Of a stretch of DNA of 64,000 nucleotides, positions 18,066-29,000 are shown piece by piece. Location of the stretch: NCBI RefSeq assembly GCF_010435915.1, contig NZ_JAAFZH010000017.1, positions 111,936 to 175,935 of the forward strand. Direction: 5' to 3'. The notes beneath the pieces were generated by a model. It ran no database searches. It was not told the DNA's origin and saw nothing but the letters and a program-made list of their open reading frames with translations. This DNA comes from Spirosoma terrae (lineage in GTDB: Bacteria; Bacteroidota; Bacteroidia; Cytophagales; Spirosomataceae). The number at the start of each line of letters is the position of its first letter. Within the stretch, counting starts at the first letter, position 1. The translations under genes and the position numbers were made by a program.

Positions 18066-18959
18066 ATGATTCCAAATACAACTTACGATAAAAAGAAGCA
18101 ACCCACTATAGCTAAAATCGATAAAGTAAGTAACATTACACAACTCGAACTTATCAAAAATTATATAGAGCCCTCTATTCCGGTTATCGTAAAAGATGCG
18201 ACTAAAGAATGGAAAGGTATGGGTAAGTTCACCCCCGATTTTTTCAAAAAAAACTACAGTCATATAACTAAGACTATAAAGGGAAAAACATATTCAATAA
18301 GCGAATATGTCGATCTGATGCTGGCATCTACCCCCGAAAATCCGGCACCCTATCCATTTAATTTTAATATTGAAAAACAAGCGCCTGAGTTACTGGCAGA
18401 CGTAACACCAGAAATACTTTACGCCAAATCGGACCGAGTCAAACATCCGTTATTGCCAAAATTCATGCTTAATGGAACGGAAGTCTATGAGATTTTCCTG
18501 GGAGGCAATGGCGGTTCGTTTCCTTTCCTACATGTAGACGTATTATTTCTACATACGCAGATTACACAGCTCTACGGCTCAAAGGACTTTTTCCTTTTTT
18601 CGCCCGACCAGACTCCGTATATGTATCCCAGAGAGGATAATGCCAAGGTTTCTCAGGTCGATGTGTTTAATCCTGACTACGAAAAATTCCCTTTGTTCAA
18701 GAAGGCGAACCCTATAAAAGTTACTGTTGAAGAAGGGGAAACGATATTGTTTCCTACAAAGTGGTGGCACACCACACAGATACACGAACCCTGTATTTCA
18801 CTGGGTAGAGTTCACCTGAATGCAGCGAACTGGAATGACTTTGCCAATGATAACTTCTTATCCCTGCAAACGTATCGGCCAACCGTAGCCCGACCTGCAC
18901 TGCTCTATGCCAAGATGTTAGGCAAACTCATGAATTTACAGGAACGTATTGGCTTATAA
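18066..18959 (+). CDS. Cupin/JmjC-like Fe(II)/2-oxoglutarate oxygenase
   Basis: A 297-residue protein of the cupin-like JmjC family (PF13621 type). The metal triad is readable as His156-x-Asp158 in 'FLHVDVLF' and His235 in 'TKWWHTT'; 'ITQLYGSKDFFLFSP' carries the Lys that usually binds 2-oxoglutarate. Members hydroxylate protein or small-molecule side chains. It lies tail to tail with the 1354-aa peptide synthetase, separated only by a shared hairpin. Hydroxylation of the nonribosomal product, or of a surface protein, is a reasonable inference but not shown. The gene and the 247-base upstream region (17819-18065) are strongly AT-rich compared with the rest of the locus. Confidence 0.85.
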   Translation: MIPNTTYDKKKQPTIAKIDKVSNITQLELIKNYIEPSIPVIVKDATKEWKGMGKFTPDFFKKNYSHITKTIKGKTYSISEYVDLMLASTPENPAPYPFNFNIEKQAPELLADVTPEILYAKSDRVKHPLLPKFMLNGTEVYEIFLGGNGGSFPFLHVDVLFLHTQITQLYGSKDFFLFSPDQTPYMYPREDNAKVSQVDVFNPDYEKFPLFKKANPIKVTVEEGETILFPTKWWHTTQIHEPCISLGRVHLNAANWNDFANDNFLSLQTYRPTVARPALLYAKMLGKLMNLQERIGL

Positions 18960-18967
18960 ATGTCGTC

Positions 18968-18998
18968 AGCACGCACTAGCAGTTATCTAGTGCGTGCT
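18968..18998. terminator. Shared hairpin between converging cupin and synthetase genes
   Basis: A perfect 12-bp inverted repeat (AGCACGCACTAG / CTAGTGCGTGCT, 7-base loop) starts 9 bases after the cupin stop and contains the stop codon of the minus-strand synthetase (18976-18978). There is no T-run, so it is either a weak bidirectional terminator or an RNA 3'-end protecting stem. Confidence 0.6.
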
Positions 18999-21900
18999 GT
19001 AATACCTGAGCAAACTCTTTATCGTTGGGCGGCAGCAGCATCATTTTGTGATCTCCCGGAACATTGTGGACGCGCACACCTTTTAAGGCATATTTTTTCC
19101 AGCCCAGAAACTTACTATCCTCCACAAAATAGAGCCTGACCTGCGCTTTAAACAGGTCAATAACTCCATCGTAAGGTTTCATTTTATACTTTTCATAAGC
19201 CATTTCGTGTTTCTCTACAATATGGCTTATGAGATCAAACCCTATTTCCTGTGGGGCATCTTCCCGCAGCCCAAACCAACGTAACAGATTACCAAATTGA
19301 CGTTGTGCATACTCCTGCTGATAGCGAATTGTTGAAACAGGGTCTCTCAACAACGATTTCGTAAACCAGATAACTTTAGGAAACTGACGTACTATTTTCC
19401 GACTCAGCCAGGTAGTTATATCATAGTTTGTTTCTGACTCCTGCGCATTTGTATCGAACATGGCCAGCATTTTTACTTCTTTGCCCATTTCCTTCAGCTG
19501 GCGAGCCATTTCCAGCGCTACGTAGCCACCGAAGGAATATCCCGCAATAGCGTAGGGTCCCGAAGGGTTTTGATCCAGTAACTCCTGTACGTAGAAAGAG
19601 GCTATGGCTTCCATAGTATCAGGCGGCTCATCGACACCGTCCAGTCCCCGAGCCTGAAAACCATATATGGGTTGCTCAGGGTCCATGTTAGCCAGTAAGC
19701 CACTAAAATTGAGGACGTTTAAGCCAATACCATGAATGATATAAACGGGCATTTTACGTCCTTTGGGCCGAATAGGAACCAATGACTTCCATTTGGCTGC
19801 TGGCTTTTCTTCCTGGATCAGCAAGGCCAGTTTCTGAATCGTTGGGTAAGTCATTAATGTCGACAGTGGTAAACGCCGACCAGTTTCTTTCTCAAGCCGG
19901 GTCATCACCTGCACGGCTATCATCGAATGACCACCAAGCTCAAAAAAATCATCGTTAATACCAATCCTGGATACCCCCAGTGCTTCCGCCCAAATAGAGG
20001 CAATAAGCTTTTCGGCTTCTGTTGTTGGCTCGACAACTGCACCCGTTGCCAGACGTAACGCGCTTTCTGGCTTCGGCAATGCTTTCCGATCAATTTTTCC
20101 ATTAGGCGTAACCGGCAACGCGTCCAGATTGACGAAATCAGCAGGAACCATATAATCTGGCAGGCTTTCCAGTAATTTGTTCCGCCAGAACGTAACGTTC
20201 CGAACAAACACGTCTCCGGTTTGAAAGGGATTGGTTACCAGATACGCTACCAGCCGCTGATCGCCCGGCCGATCTTCGCGGGCAACCACTACCGCTTCCT
20301 TAATTCCCTCCAGCTTAACCAGCACATATTCTATTTCGCCCGGCTCTACCCGATAACCACGTATTTTAATTTGCTGATCACTACGTCCCAGACAGTGAAT
20401 TTCACCATCGGCCATAAACTTACCCAGGTCACCAGTGCGGTACATTGTTTCCCGACCGGCGCTAAACGGGTTCGGAACAAACTTTTCCCTTGTCAGTTCA
20501 GGGCGATTCAGGTAGCCACGTGCTACGCCATCGCCAGCAATGTATAGTTCACCGACTATCCCCTCCGGCAAGAGATTCAATTGCTCATCCAGAATGTAGA
20601 CCTGCGTGTTATTGATTGGTCGACCAATTGTAATGATCTCGTCCGTAGCATTGATTTGCTTCCCTGTCGAGTATATGGTAGTCTCGGTAGGCCCGTACAT
20701 ATTCCAGAGCGAAGCGCAACGAGCCGTTAGCTTCTGGGCCAGGTCTTTCGACAGCGGCTCACCGCAACACAAAATTTTGACCGGAATAACCTGATCCCAC
20801 CCCGCAGCTAACATCATTTTATACGTTACGGGAGTGGCCTGAATAATGGTTATCGGCTGTTTTTGATCGGCGGGTGCTATCGAAACTGGCTGACTCAATG
20901 CCTGGAGTAAAGCGTACCCATCCCGAGTTGTTTCGGCATCGGCCAAAACAAGCGTAGCGCCTACTAATAGAGGCAAATACAGCTCCAGACCCGCAATATC
21001 AAATGAAACCGTTGTAACCCCCAGCAACACATCTTCCGACGTAATACCGGGCATGGTTATCATGCTGTATAACAGATTAACCAGATTACGATGTTCAACC
21101 TGAACGCCTTTAGGAAGCCCGGTGGAACCTGACGTATAGAGGATATACGCTAAATCAGTACCCGCCCCCGAAACGGTTGGCGGATCGGTAGATAACTCTT
21201 TTGCTTCTACCAACGCCTGATCGACAAGGACCTCCTGAGCCTGATGAGTTAGACGACCTGCATATTTTTTTGAGGTTAGTACTAGTTTAGCGGATGAATC
21301 ATTCAGCATAAACACAATACGATCCTGCGGATAGGCCGGATCGATCGGTACATACGCTGCGCCAGCCTTCAGAATGGCCAACAAGCTAATGAGCAACTCG
21401 GGCGAACGATCCAATAAAACACCTACTACGTCACCGGTGCGAATTCCTTTGTTTTGAAGGGATCGGGCCAATTGGTTCGCGGCCTGGATCAGCTCGTCAT
21501 AACTGACGTGTTTGCCATTCGAAATCAGCGCCGTTTTGCGGGGATAAGCGCGTGCGGTCTGGTCTAAAAGTACTGGTAAAGGTGTATGACGAGGGTATTC
21601 TGCCGACGTATTGTTCCAGCTAGCAATTTTTCGAATCAATTCATGCTGGTCGGTCAACGGAATTTGTTCAATAGGAATCGTTGGATCGGCCACAATGGCC
21701 TCCAGCAGATTCACGAACTCGGCCATCATCCGGTCAACCGTTTCGGCCTTGAAAAGCTGCGTATTATACGAGCATTCAATCGTTAATGCCTCAGCCGATG
21801 ACCCGCTAATATTAATCGAAAGCTCGACTGTCTCAAACTCCCTGGCGTTACTAATCAGCTGATGATCGAGACCGTAAAAAGCGACATCATCGTCCAGGCC

Positions 21901-23040
21901 AATATCGAGATTAAAGATAACCGGAACCAGCGGTACCCTTGATGAATCCCGAGCGAGGTGTATCTTTTTCAGTAAGCTGCCAAATGTAAGCTGCTGATGC
22001 TCGTAGGCGTCAAGAACAGCTTCTTTACGCTGTTTTAAAAATTGGAGAAAGCTCTGATCTGATGTTGGAAAACTACGTAACGGAAGCAGGTTTACGCAGT
22101 GCCCTACCAGGCGAAGATTGCCCGTAGCCGACTGACCAGCCGCTGGCAAGCCAAGCACAATATCATCCTGCCCCGTTAATCGGTGCAACAGCACCTCGAA
22201 AGCAGTCATTAACGTAGTAACAAAACTGCTACCGGCTTTAATACCCATTTGCTTGATCGCAACGATCAAGGCTTTATCTAGCGGATAATCCCGGCGCTGG
22301 CTTTTGTAGGTACGTAGCGCGGGACGAGGAAAATCGGTCGGTAATGATAGAACAGGTACGCTTTCTTTATATTGATCAACCCAGAATTGCTCAACCTTCT
22401 GATTTTCGGCCGTTTTTTGAAAAGCCGCCTGGTCGACGGCATATTGTGTGTACCGTGGGGCTTCCGCTAACGAAGGCGTTAACTGCTGCGCATAAGCTGA
22501 ATAAAGAGCACTCAGGTCCTGAAGCATGATCCCCATCGACCAGCCATCACAAATGATGTGATGCGCCGTTAAAACGAACCAGTGCTCCGTAGACGATAAT
22601 TTGATGAGGCCAAACTTTATTAGTGGCCCATTAACCAGGTCAAAAACATAAAGTGCATCTTGCTGAATATAATCAGCAATAACCTGCTTTTGCTCATGCT
22701 CGTCTATTTCAGAACAGTCAATGTAGGCCAGGTTGATTGGCAGTTCTCTCAATACACAAATCTGAGTGCCATCTCCGCTAAATACTGACTGTAATGATTC
22801 ATGTCGGTAAACCAGTGCCGACAATGATTTTTCAAAAGCCGTTTTATCTAAACTACCGTTTAATTTTAATGAAACGGACTCGTTATACGCTCGGCTCGCA
22901 TCATCTCCTCCTAGTTGGCAAGATGTCCATATCTCTTCTTGTGATTCTGTGACTGGCGCAAACCGGGCAAGCTCAGCGCCAATAAATGGATCAAAATCAA
23001 TTTCAATAAGCGATATGTTTGTGTGGATAGCCTTGAGCAT
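18976..23040 (-). CDS. Nonribosomal peptide synthetase, C-A-PCP-TE termination module
   Basis: 1354 residues. The condensation domain (about 25-455) has the intact catalytic motif HHIICDG (160-166). The adenylation domain (about 480-975) has 'YTSGSTGLPKG', 'NMYGPTETTIYS' and 'GEIEYVLVKL'. A PCP ('FFELGGHSMIAVQ') and a C-terminal thioesterase with 'AGYSFGGYVAL' and the late His in 'VPGDHKMM' follow. Reading the ten specificity positions by eye against GrsA gives D-I-L-Q-L-C-M-I-Y-K, closest to the glycine-type code DILQLGLIWK; this is tentative. It should condense the upstream intermediate with one amino acid and release it. Its ATG directly follows the TAA of the upstream synthetase in the same reading frame, so translational coupling is nearly certain. 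Confidence 0.95.
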   Translation of the reverse strand: MLKAIHTNISLIEIDFDPFIGAELARFAPVTESQEEIWTSCQLGGDDASRAYNESVSLKLNGSLDKTAFEKSLSALVYRHESLQSVFSGDGTQICVLRELPINLAYIDCSEIDEHEQKQVIADYIQQDALYVFDLVNGPLIKFGLIKLSSTEHWFVLTAHHIICDGWSMGIMLQDLSALYSAYAQQLTPSLAEAPRYTQYAVDQAAFQKTAENQKVEQFWVDQYKESVPVLSLPTDFPRPALRTYKSQRRDYPLDKALIVAIKQMGIKAGSSFVTTLMTAFEVLLHRLTGQDDIVLGLPAAGQSATGNLRLVGHCVNLLPLRSFPTSDQSFLQFLKQRKEAVLDAYEHQQLTFGSLLKKIHLARDSSRVPLVPVIFNLDIGLDDDVAFYGLDHQLISNAREFETVELSINISGSSAEALTIECSYNTQLFKAETVDRMMAEFVNLLEAIVADPTIPIEQIPLTDQHELIRKIASWNNTSAEYPRHTPLPVLLDQTARAYPRKTALISNGKHVSYDELIQAANQLARSLQNKGIRTGDVVGVLLDRSPELLISLLAILKAGAAYVPIDPAYPQDRIVFMLNDSSAKLVLTSKKYAGRLTHQAQEVLVDQALVEAKELSTDPPTVSGAGTDLAYILYTSGSTGLPKGVQVEHRNLVNLLYSMITMPGITSEDVLLGVTTVSFDIAGLELYLPLLVGATLVLADAETTRDGYALLQALSQPVSIAPADQKQPITIIQATPVTYKMMLAAGWDQVIPVKILCCGEPLSKDLAQKLTARCASLWNMYGPTETTIYSTGKQINATDEIITIGRPINNTQVYILDEQLNLLPEGIVGELYIAGDGVARGYLNRPELTREKFVPNPFSAGRETMYRTGDLGKFMADGEIHCLGRSDQQIKIRGYRVEPGEIEYVLVKLEGIKEAVVVAREDRPGDQRLVAYLVTNPFQTGDVFVRNVTFWRNKLLESLPDYMVPADFVNLDALPVTPNGKIDRKALPKPESALRLATGAVVEPTTEAEKLIASIWAEALGVSRIGINDDFFELGGHSMIAVQVMTRLEKETGRRLPLSTLMTYPTIQKLALLIQEEKPAAKWKSLVPIRPKGRKMPVYIIHGIGLNVLNFSGLLANMDPEQPIYGFQARGLDGVDEPPDTMEAIASFYVQELLDQNPSGPYAIAGYSFGGYVALEMARQLKEMGKEVKMLAMFDTNAQESETNYDITTWLSRKIVRQFPKVIWFTKSLLRDPVSTIRYQQEYAQRQFGNLLRWFGLREDAPQEIGFDLISHIVEKHEMAYEKYKMKPYDGVIDLFKAQVRLYFVEDSKFLGWKKYALKGVRVHNVPGDHKMMLLPPNDKEFAQVLQHALDNC

Positions 23041-26000
23041 TTAGATGTCATTTTGTTTAACCTGTAGATATTTACCAGGGCGATCTGGATTCGGTATAAA
23101 CCAGGCAGGATTACCTACTTGATCTCGACCTAACCGCGCGCCAGGAATGGGTGGTAAATCTCCTACAAGCGTTACGCTAGCCATCTTCACCCTACTAGAC
23201 AAGGTGGGAGATGCATCTAAAAAGCCAGCCTCAATTAATTCATTAATACTCCGGGAAAAACGGTCGATAATTACTCCGATTTCGGCATCGGTATGCGCTT
23301 CCGAGAGAAAGCACGGAAAACCATCCCAAATATGAACACCTTTCTCGCGCATCAACGTAAACAACAGCTCGCCATAAGGAACCTCCTCTGTAAACTTAAT
23401 TTTCCAGAGTGACCCAAACTGAGCAACAAAAATGGGAAGTTTATGGTAGTCGAGAATACTATTCAACGAATCGGCAAGGTGCTTCGTTTTGCGGGTTAAT
23501 TCCTGCTGCAACTGAACTCCCTGCTCTTTCATATATTGCAGAGACGCTTTGGCGGCCGCTAACGCCAGCGGATGCCGCACAAACGTACCAGCAAAATACG
23601 TAACGCCTATTTCAGGTACCGAGTCATCACCGTACTGCCAGAATCCACCATCCAACGCATCCATAAACTCTCGTTTACCGGCAATTACACCAATGGGCAA
23701 GCCAGCGCCCACTACTTTCCCGTAGGACCCTAAATCCGCCTTTATACCAAACAGAGCCTGAGCCCCGCCCGGATGCATCCGGAACCCGGTGATAACTTCA
23801 TCAAAAATCAGAGCCGTTCCCGAAGCAGCCGTAATGGCCCGTACTTCTTTAAGGAAGTCGATAGGGGCAAATTCGGGTCGACGGCTTTGCACGGGCTCAA
23901 CCAAAACGGCGGCCAGTTCGTGAGCACGCTCTCGGATAATTTTCAGACTTTCGTCGGTTCCATAATCCAGAATGAGCATGTTCTGCACAGATTCGGGCAT
24001 TATCCCCGGAGCTGCCGGAAAGGATTTCAACTTTTTGGTACCACGTACTAGAACTTCGTCTACAATTCCGTGATAAGAGCCCGAAAACGCAACGATTAAC
24101 GATCGGCCCGTAACGGTACGGGCAATCCGCATCGTACCCAGTACTGCTTCAGAACCCGTGTTGCACAGAGCAGCCCGATCAGCCTCGGTTAAGTCGCAAA
24201 TCAACTGACTCACTTCGCCAGCCAGCTCATGCTGAGGGCCTACTTCGTAGCCTGATTCAATTTGGTCATGCAAGGCCTGCTTTATCCACTCAGGCTGATA
24301 ACCAAACATATTTGAGCCAAAGCCATTCAGTGCATCGATGTATTCATTGCCATCTATATCCCACAGCCGACTTCCTTTTGATCGATTTACGACCAGCGGA
24401 TAAACAATCTCTTTAGTTAACGGCCTGAATCCGGTTACAACCCTCGGATCGGCCATGTGCGATCTGTTTTCCTGCGCATAGGCTTTACTCTTACCCGTCT
24501 TCTGATTATACCGATTGGTTAAACGGGTTAAAAACTCTTGCTGGCTGTCGGTTAGTTCAGACGCCTGACGTTCGATACGTGCGGTAGCGCCAAATGGCTT
24601 TTTCAATTCTACCTTTTCTTCTGGCGTCAGATCATTGCCATCCGCTTTTACGGGTTTAGCCGTCGGTGCGTGATCGGATAACGTAGCGTTGGCGCCATAC
24701 TGGGCTGGCACCGGCTGCGAAACAGCAGACGCAGGAACGTCGCTATACGTAGTACCACCTTGCATTAATGCAACTTGCTTAGCCAGTAGTTGTAACTGCT
24801 GGGCCAGTAAACCCAGGGCCGTATCGTTGGTTGAAAGTGGCACACCAGCCGGTATTGTATTAACCGGCCCAATGGATTGCGGGGCTACAGTCGGAGTCGG
24901 CTGACTACTACTTGTTTCAGACGTCGGAGCCGGTTCAGGCGGTAACGCCTGATCCAGATAATCGGCCAGCAAACCAGGGGTGGCATAGTCGTTCGTCAGT
25001 TGCCGAAAAGTTATTGGCAAGCCAAATTCTTTTTTCAGCGTCAGCGAAACCTGGGTTAATAATAATGAGTCAAGACCTATTTCCAGAAAACTCATATCGG
25101 GAGTTGCATCGGCCATATCGATGCCCGACGCAGCTTCTAATAAATCATTGATTTTACGGATCAACATGTCTTTTCTCATACTAACCTTTGTTTTTAAAGT
25201 AGAGGGAGTCGTTACAGGAGACGTATCACCAGCGCTACTGGCAGCAATTGGTGCCACCACAACTGGATCAACCCAGCAACGTTTTCTATCGAAAGTATAT
25301 GTAGGTAGATTTATTCGTTTTCTGGCCTGACCGGCATAAAATGCACGCCAGTCAGGATTCAGCCCATTGACGTACAATTGGCCTAACGTTGTCAGAATTG
25401 ATTGACAGGCCGTTGGCCAATCCTGATGATTAACCAACCCCGCCAGGATAGTGATTGGCCTTGCGGCCTTTTGCTGACGCGCTAGTGTAGCCGTAACGTG
25501 CCCTGGCCCCACTTCAAGCAACAGTGGATTGTCTAGCGCCAAAAGAGTATCAACTGCATCGGCAAAACGTACTGTTTCGCGCAAATGATTCGCCCAATAG
25601 CCGGGATCCATAGCCTGCGTATCCGTAAGCCACGTCCCCGTTACGGTCGATACAACTGGTTTTTGTAATCGATTCAACGTAACGCCCTGCACCAGCTTTT
25701 CGAAATCCCCAACAATGGGGTCCATCATTACGGAGTGAAAAGCATGGCTTGTTTCGAGCGGTTGATTCAGGATCGATTGCTCATCTAACAGTCGCGCAAA
25801 ATCAGCAATATATTCATCAGGCCCAGCCACTACGCATAGCTTATGGCTGTTGATAGCTGCTATCGACAACGTAGCGGGCATCATTGACTGAAGCGTTTCG
25901 GCATGCAATCGAACCGTAAGCATGCTTCCACGGGGTTGTTCACTGACCATCCGACCACGGATAGCAATGAGCTTCAGCGCATCGTCCAGGGTAAAAACGC

Positions 26001-29000
26001 CCGCCAGATGAGCCGCGACAAACTCCCCGATACTATGCCCACAGAATACAGAGGGTTCAATTCCCCAACTCATCCAAAGCTGAGCCAGCGCATACTCCGT
26101 AACAAACAGTGCTGGTTGGGTGTAACGAGTATTTTTTAATCGTTGCTCCGCTTCCTGATCGCCAGTTTGTGGATACAGCACCCGACGAATATCGGTGTCC
26201 ATGTAGGCATTCAGTAATTCAGCGCACTGGTCAATGGCTTGTCTATAGACCGTTTCATGTTCGTATAGCACCCGGCCCATGTTCAGGTATTGCGCGCCCT
26301 GACCAGGAAACATAAATACCACTTCGCCCGGAGCATCTTTAGCGGTTTTTGATCCAGACGTACTACCGGGGACACGAAGTTTTTCGACTAACTCACTGCT
26401 GGAATGGGCTACAATAAATCGGCGATGGCTGAAATCGGCTCTTGTTGTTTGCAACGTAAATGCAGTATCGGCCAAACTAACATCCTGCTTATCCACTACG
26501 TCGGCCAGACGATTCGCGTAAAGCTCACGGCTATTGGCTGTCTTTGCCGACCACGTAATGAGTTGGGCTGGCCGTTCCACTACGTCTGAATCAGTACGTA
26601 TGGCCGTTACTTCCGGCGCAAACTCTTCTAAAACAACATGTACGTTGGTGCCGCCAACCCCAAATGAGCTGACGCCCGCCCGTCTGGCCTTCGCTCTATG
26701 ATTGTCCTGTAATGTCCAGTCTCTAAGCTCTGTATTGACAAAAAAGGGGCTATTGGCAAAATCGATCGCTGGATTCGGAACACTAAAATTTATTGAGGCC
26801 GGAATCTGTTTATGATGAAGTGCCAGCACGGTTTTTATCAGTCCAGCAACCCCAGCCGCCTGAGTCAGGTGACCCATGTTGCTCTTAATGGAGCCGATCG
26901 CACAAAATTGCGTTTCAGATTGCTCGCCAAAAGCGATGCTCAAACCATCCATCTCAATTGGATCACCAAGCGGAGTGGCCGTTCCATGAGCTTCAATGTA
27001 TGAAATACTGGATGCATCGATCCGCGCATCGTCAATAGCCATCGCAATTGCTCCAGCCTGCCCTTCAGCATTCGGCGCCGTGAAACTGCCTTTTCCAGCA
27101 CCATCGTTATTGACACCAATACCTTTAATGACGGCATAAACCGTATCCCCATCCCGGCGAGCCGCTTCCAGGCTTTTCAGGAGAACAACACCAGCCCCAT
27201 CACTAAAAACGGTTCCCTGCCCCTGCGCATCAAATGAGCGACAATGCCCGTCTTTACTAAGCATGGCCCTTTCCTGATACAAATGTCCACTGTTAATTGG
27301 CGACGTAATGCTGGCACCACCAGCCAGCGCAACATCACACTGTCCGCTCCGAATACTTTGGACAGCCTGAGAAATGGCCAGTAACGACGTTGAACAGGCC
27401 GAGTAAACACTAACGGCCGGACCTTTTAAGTTTAATTGGTAGGCCGTTCGGGAAGCGATGTAATCCTTTTCGTTCAGAGTCATCACCTGAAAACTCCCCA
27501 CCTGATCAACCAGCTCTTTATTACTCAGTACATTGTTCAGGTAGTACGTATTGTTGCCACAACCGGCAAAAACGCCTACCCGACCACCATAATGCTGCGG
27601 TAAATAGCCCGTTTGCTCCAGGGCTTCCCAGGCTATTTCCAGAAAAACCCGCTGCTGAGGGTCCATCAATTGGGCAATAGTGGGCGGTAATCCGAACAAA
27701 CCCGTATCGAACTGATCTGCATTATCGATCACGCCCCGCGCTTTTACGTAGAGCGGGTCACTTTTGAACCGATCCGATATACTGTCATCCAGTTCACTAT
27801 CCTTAAAAAACCGAATGGTTTCCTTTCCTAGTTTTAACGCATTCCATAACTCGTCGATGGAATTGGCGCCGGGGAAACGGCCCGCCATACCAATAACCGC
27901 TACGTCCCTATCCACTTCTGCATCAGCACGTTCTTTCGCCGGGCTGATTGATGCCGGGCTTGGCGCACGTAACGTCGACTGTAAAAAAGTGGCCAGACCG
28001 GCTATCGTAGGGTATTGATAGAGTTTTGTTACGGGTATGGTGTACTTTTCGTGTTGTAAAGCAGCAACCAGCTTCTGAGCTAGTAATGAGTTTCCACCCA
28101 GCTCAAAGAAATTATCATCTAGCCCAATTCGGTCAAGTTCAAACAACGTGAGCCATACACGAGCAATGGCCTGCTCATCGGTTGTTTTAGGTTTCCGATA
28201 GGCCGTTGTCAAATCTGGACGTTTAAGCTCGGGATCAGGCAATTGTTTTTTGTCGACCTTACCACTACTGGTTTTTGGGAAATCGGCCAGCCAGACAAAA
28301 GCCGACGGCATCATATACTCCGGTAAGCGCTGTTCCAGCTCTTTACGAATACCCGCCTGATTGACCTGATCGGTTGTGCCAACGAGATAGGCAATTAACC
28401 GTTTCTGGCCCCCTAGACCTTCACGTGCCACAACGACGGCCTGTTTTACGCCGTCGATCTGGTTAATAATCACTTCCAGTTCCCCTAACTCAACGCGATG
28501 CCCTCTGATTTTAACCTGATCATCACGACGCCCCAGAAACTCAATAGTTCTGTCGGTCTGATACCGCGCTAAATCGCCTGTACGATAGATACTTACTGTA
28601 CCTTTTTCTGGAATTGTGAGATCAATAAACTTCTCGCTGGTTAGAGCGGATTGATTCAGATAGCCTTCTGCCAGACAAGCTCCTGCAATCACTAGTTCAC
28701 CAACATCTCCGTCAGGGAGTAGTTGAAGGCTTTCATTAACGATGTATAGCTCAACATTATCAATGGCCTGGCCTATAGATGGCAACAGCGGCCAGATTGC
28801 AGGATCGCCATCCAGTCGTAACTGGCTCACTACGTGGCATTCCGTGGGGCCGTATTGATTATATAAAACGCAATTTGGTAGATTTTTGAAGAACGCTACC
28901 AGCTGGGGCGTCACTTTGAGTTGCTCACCAGCGGTCATTATCTCCTGTAACGAAGCCGGAAATTGCTCTGCACTAACCGCTGATTCTGCTAAATACTGAA

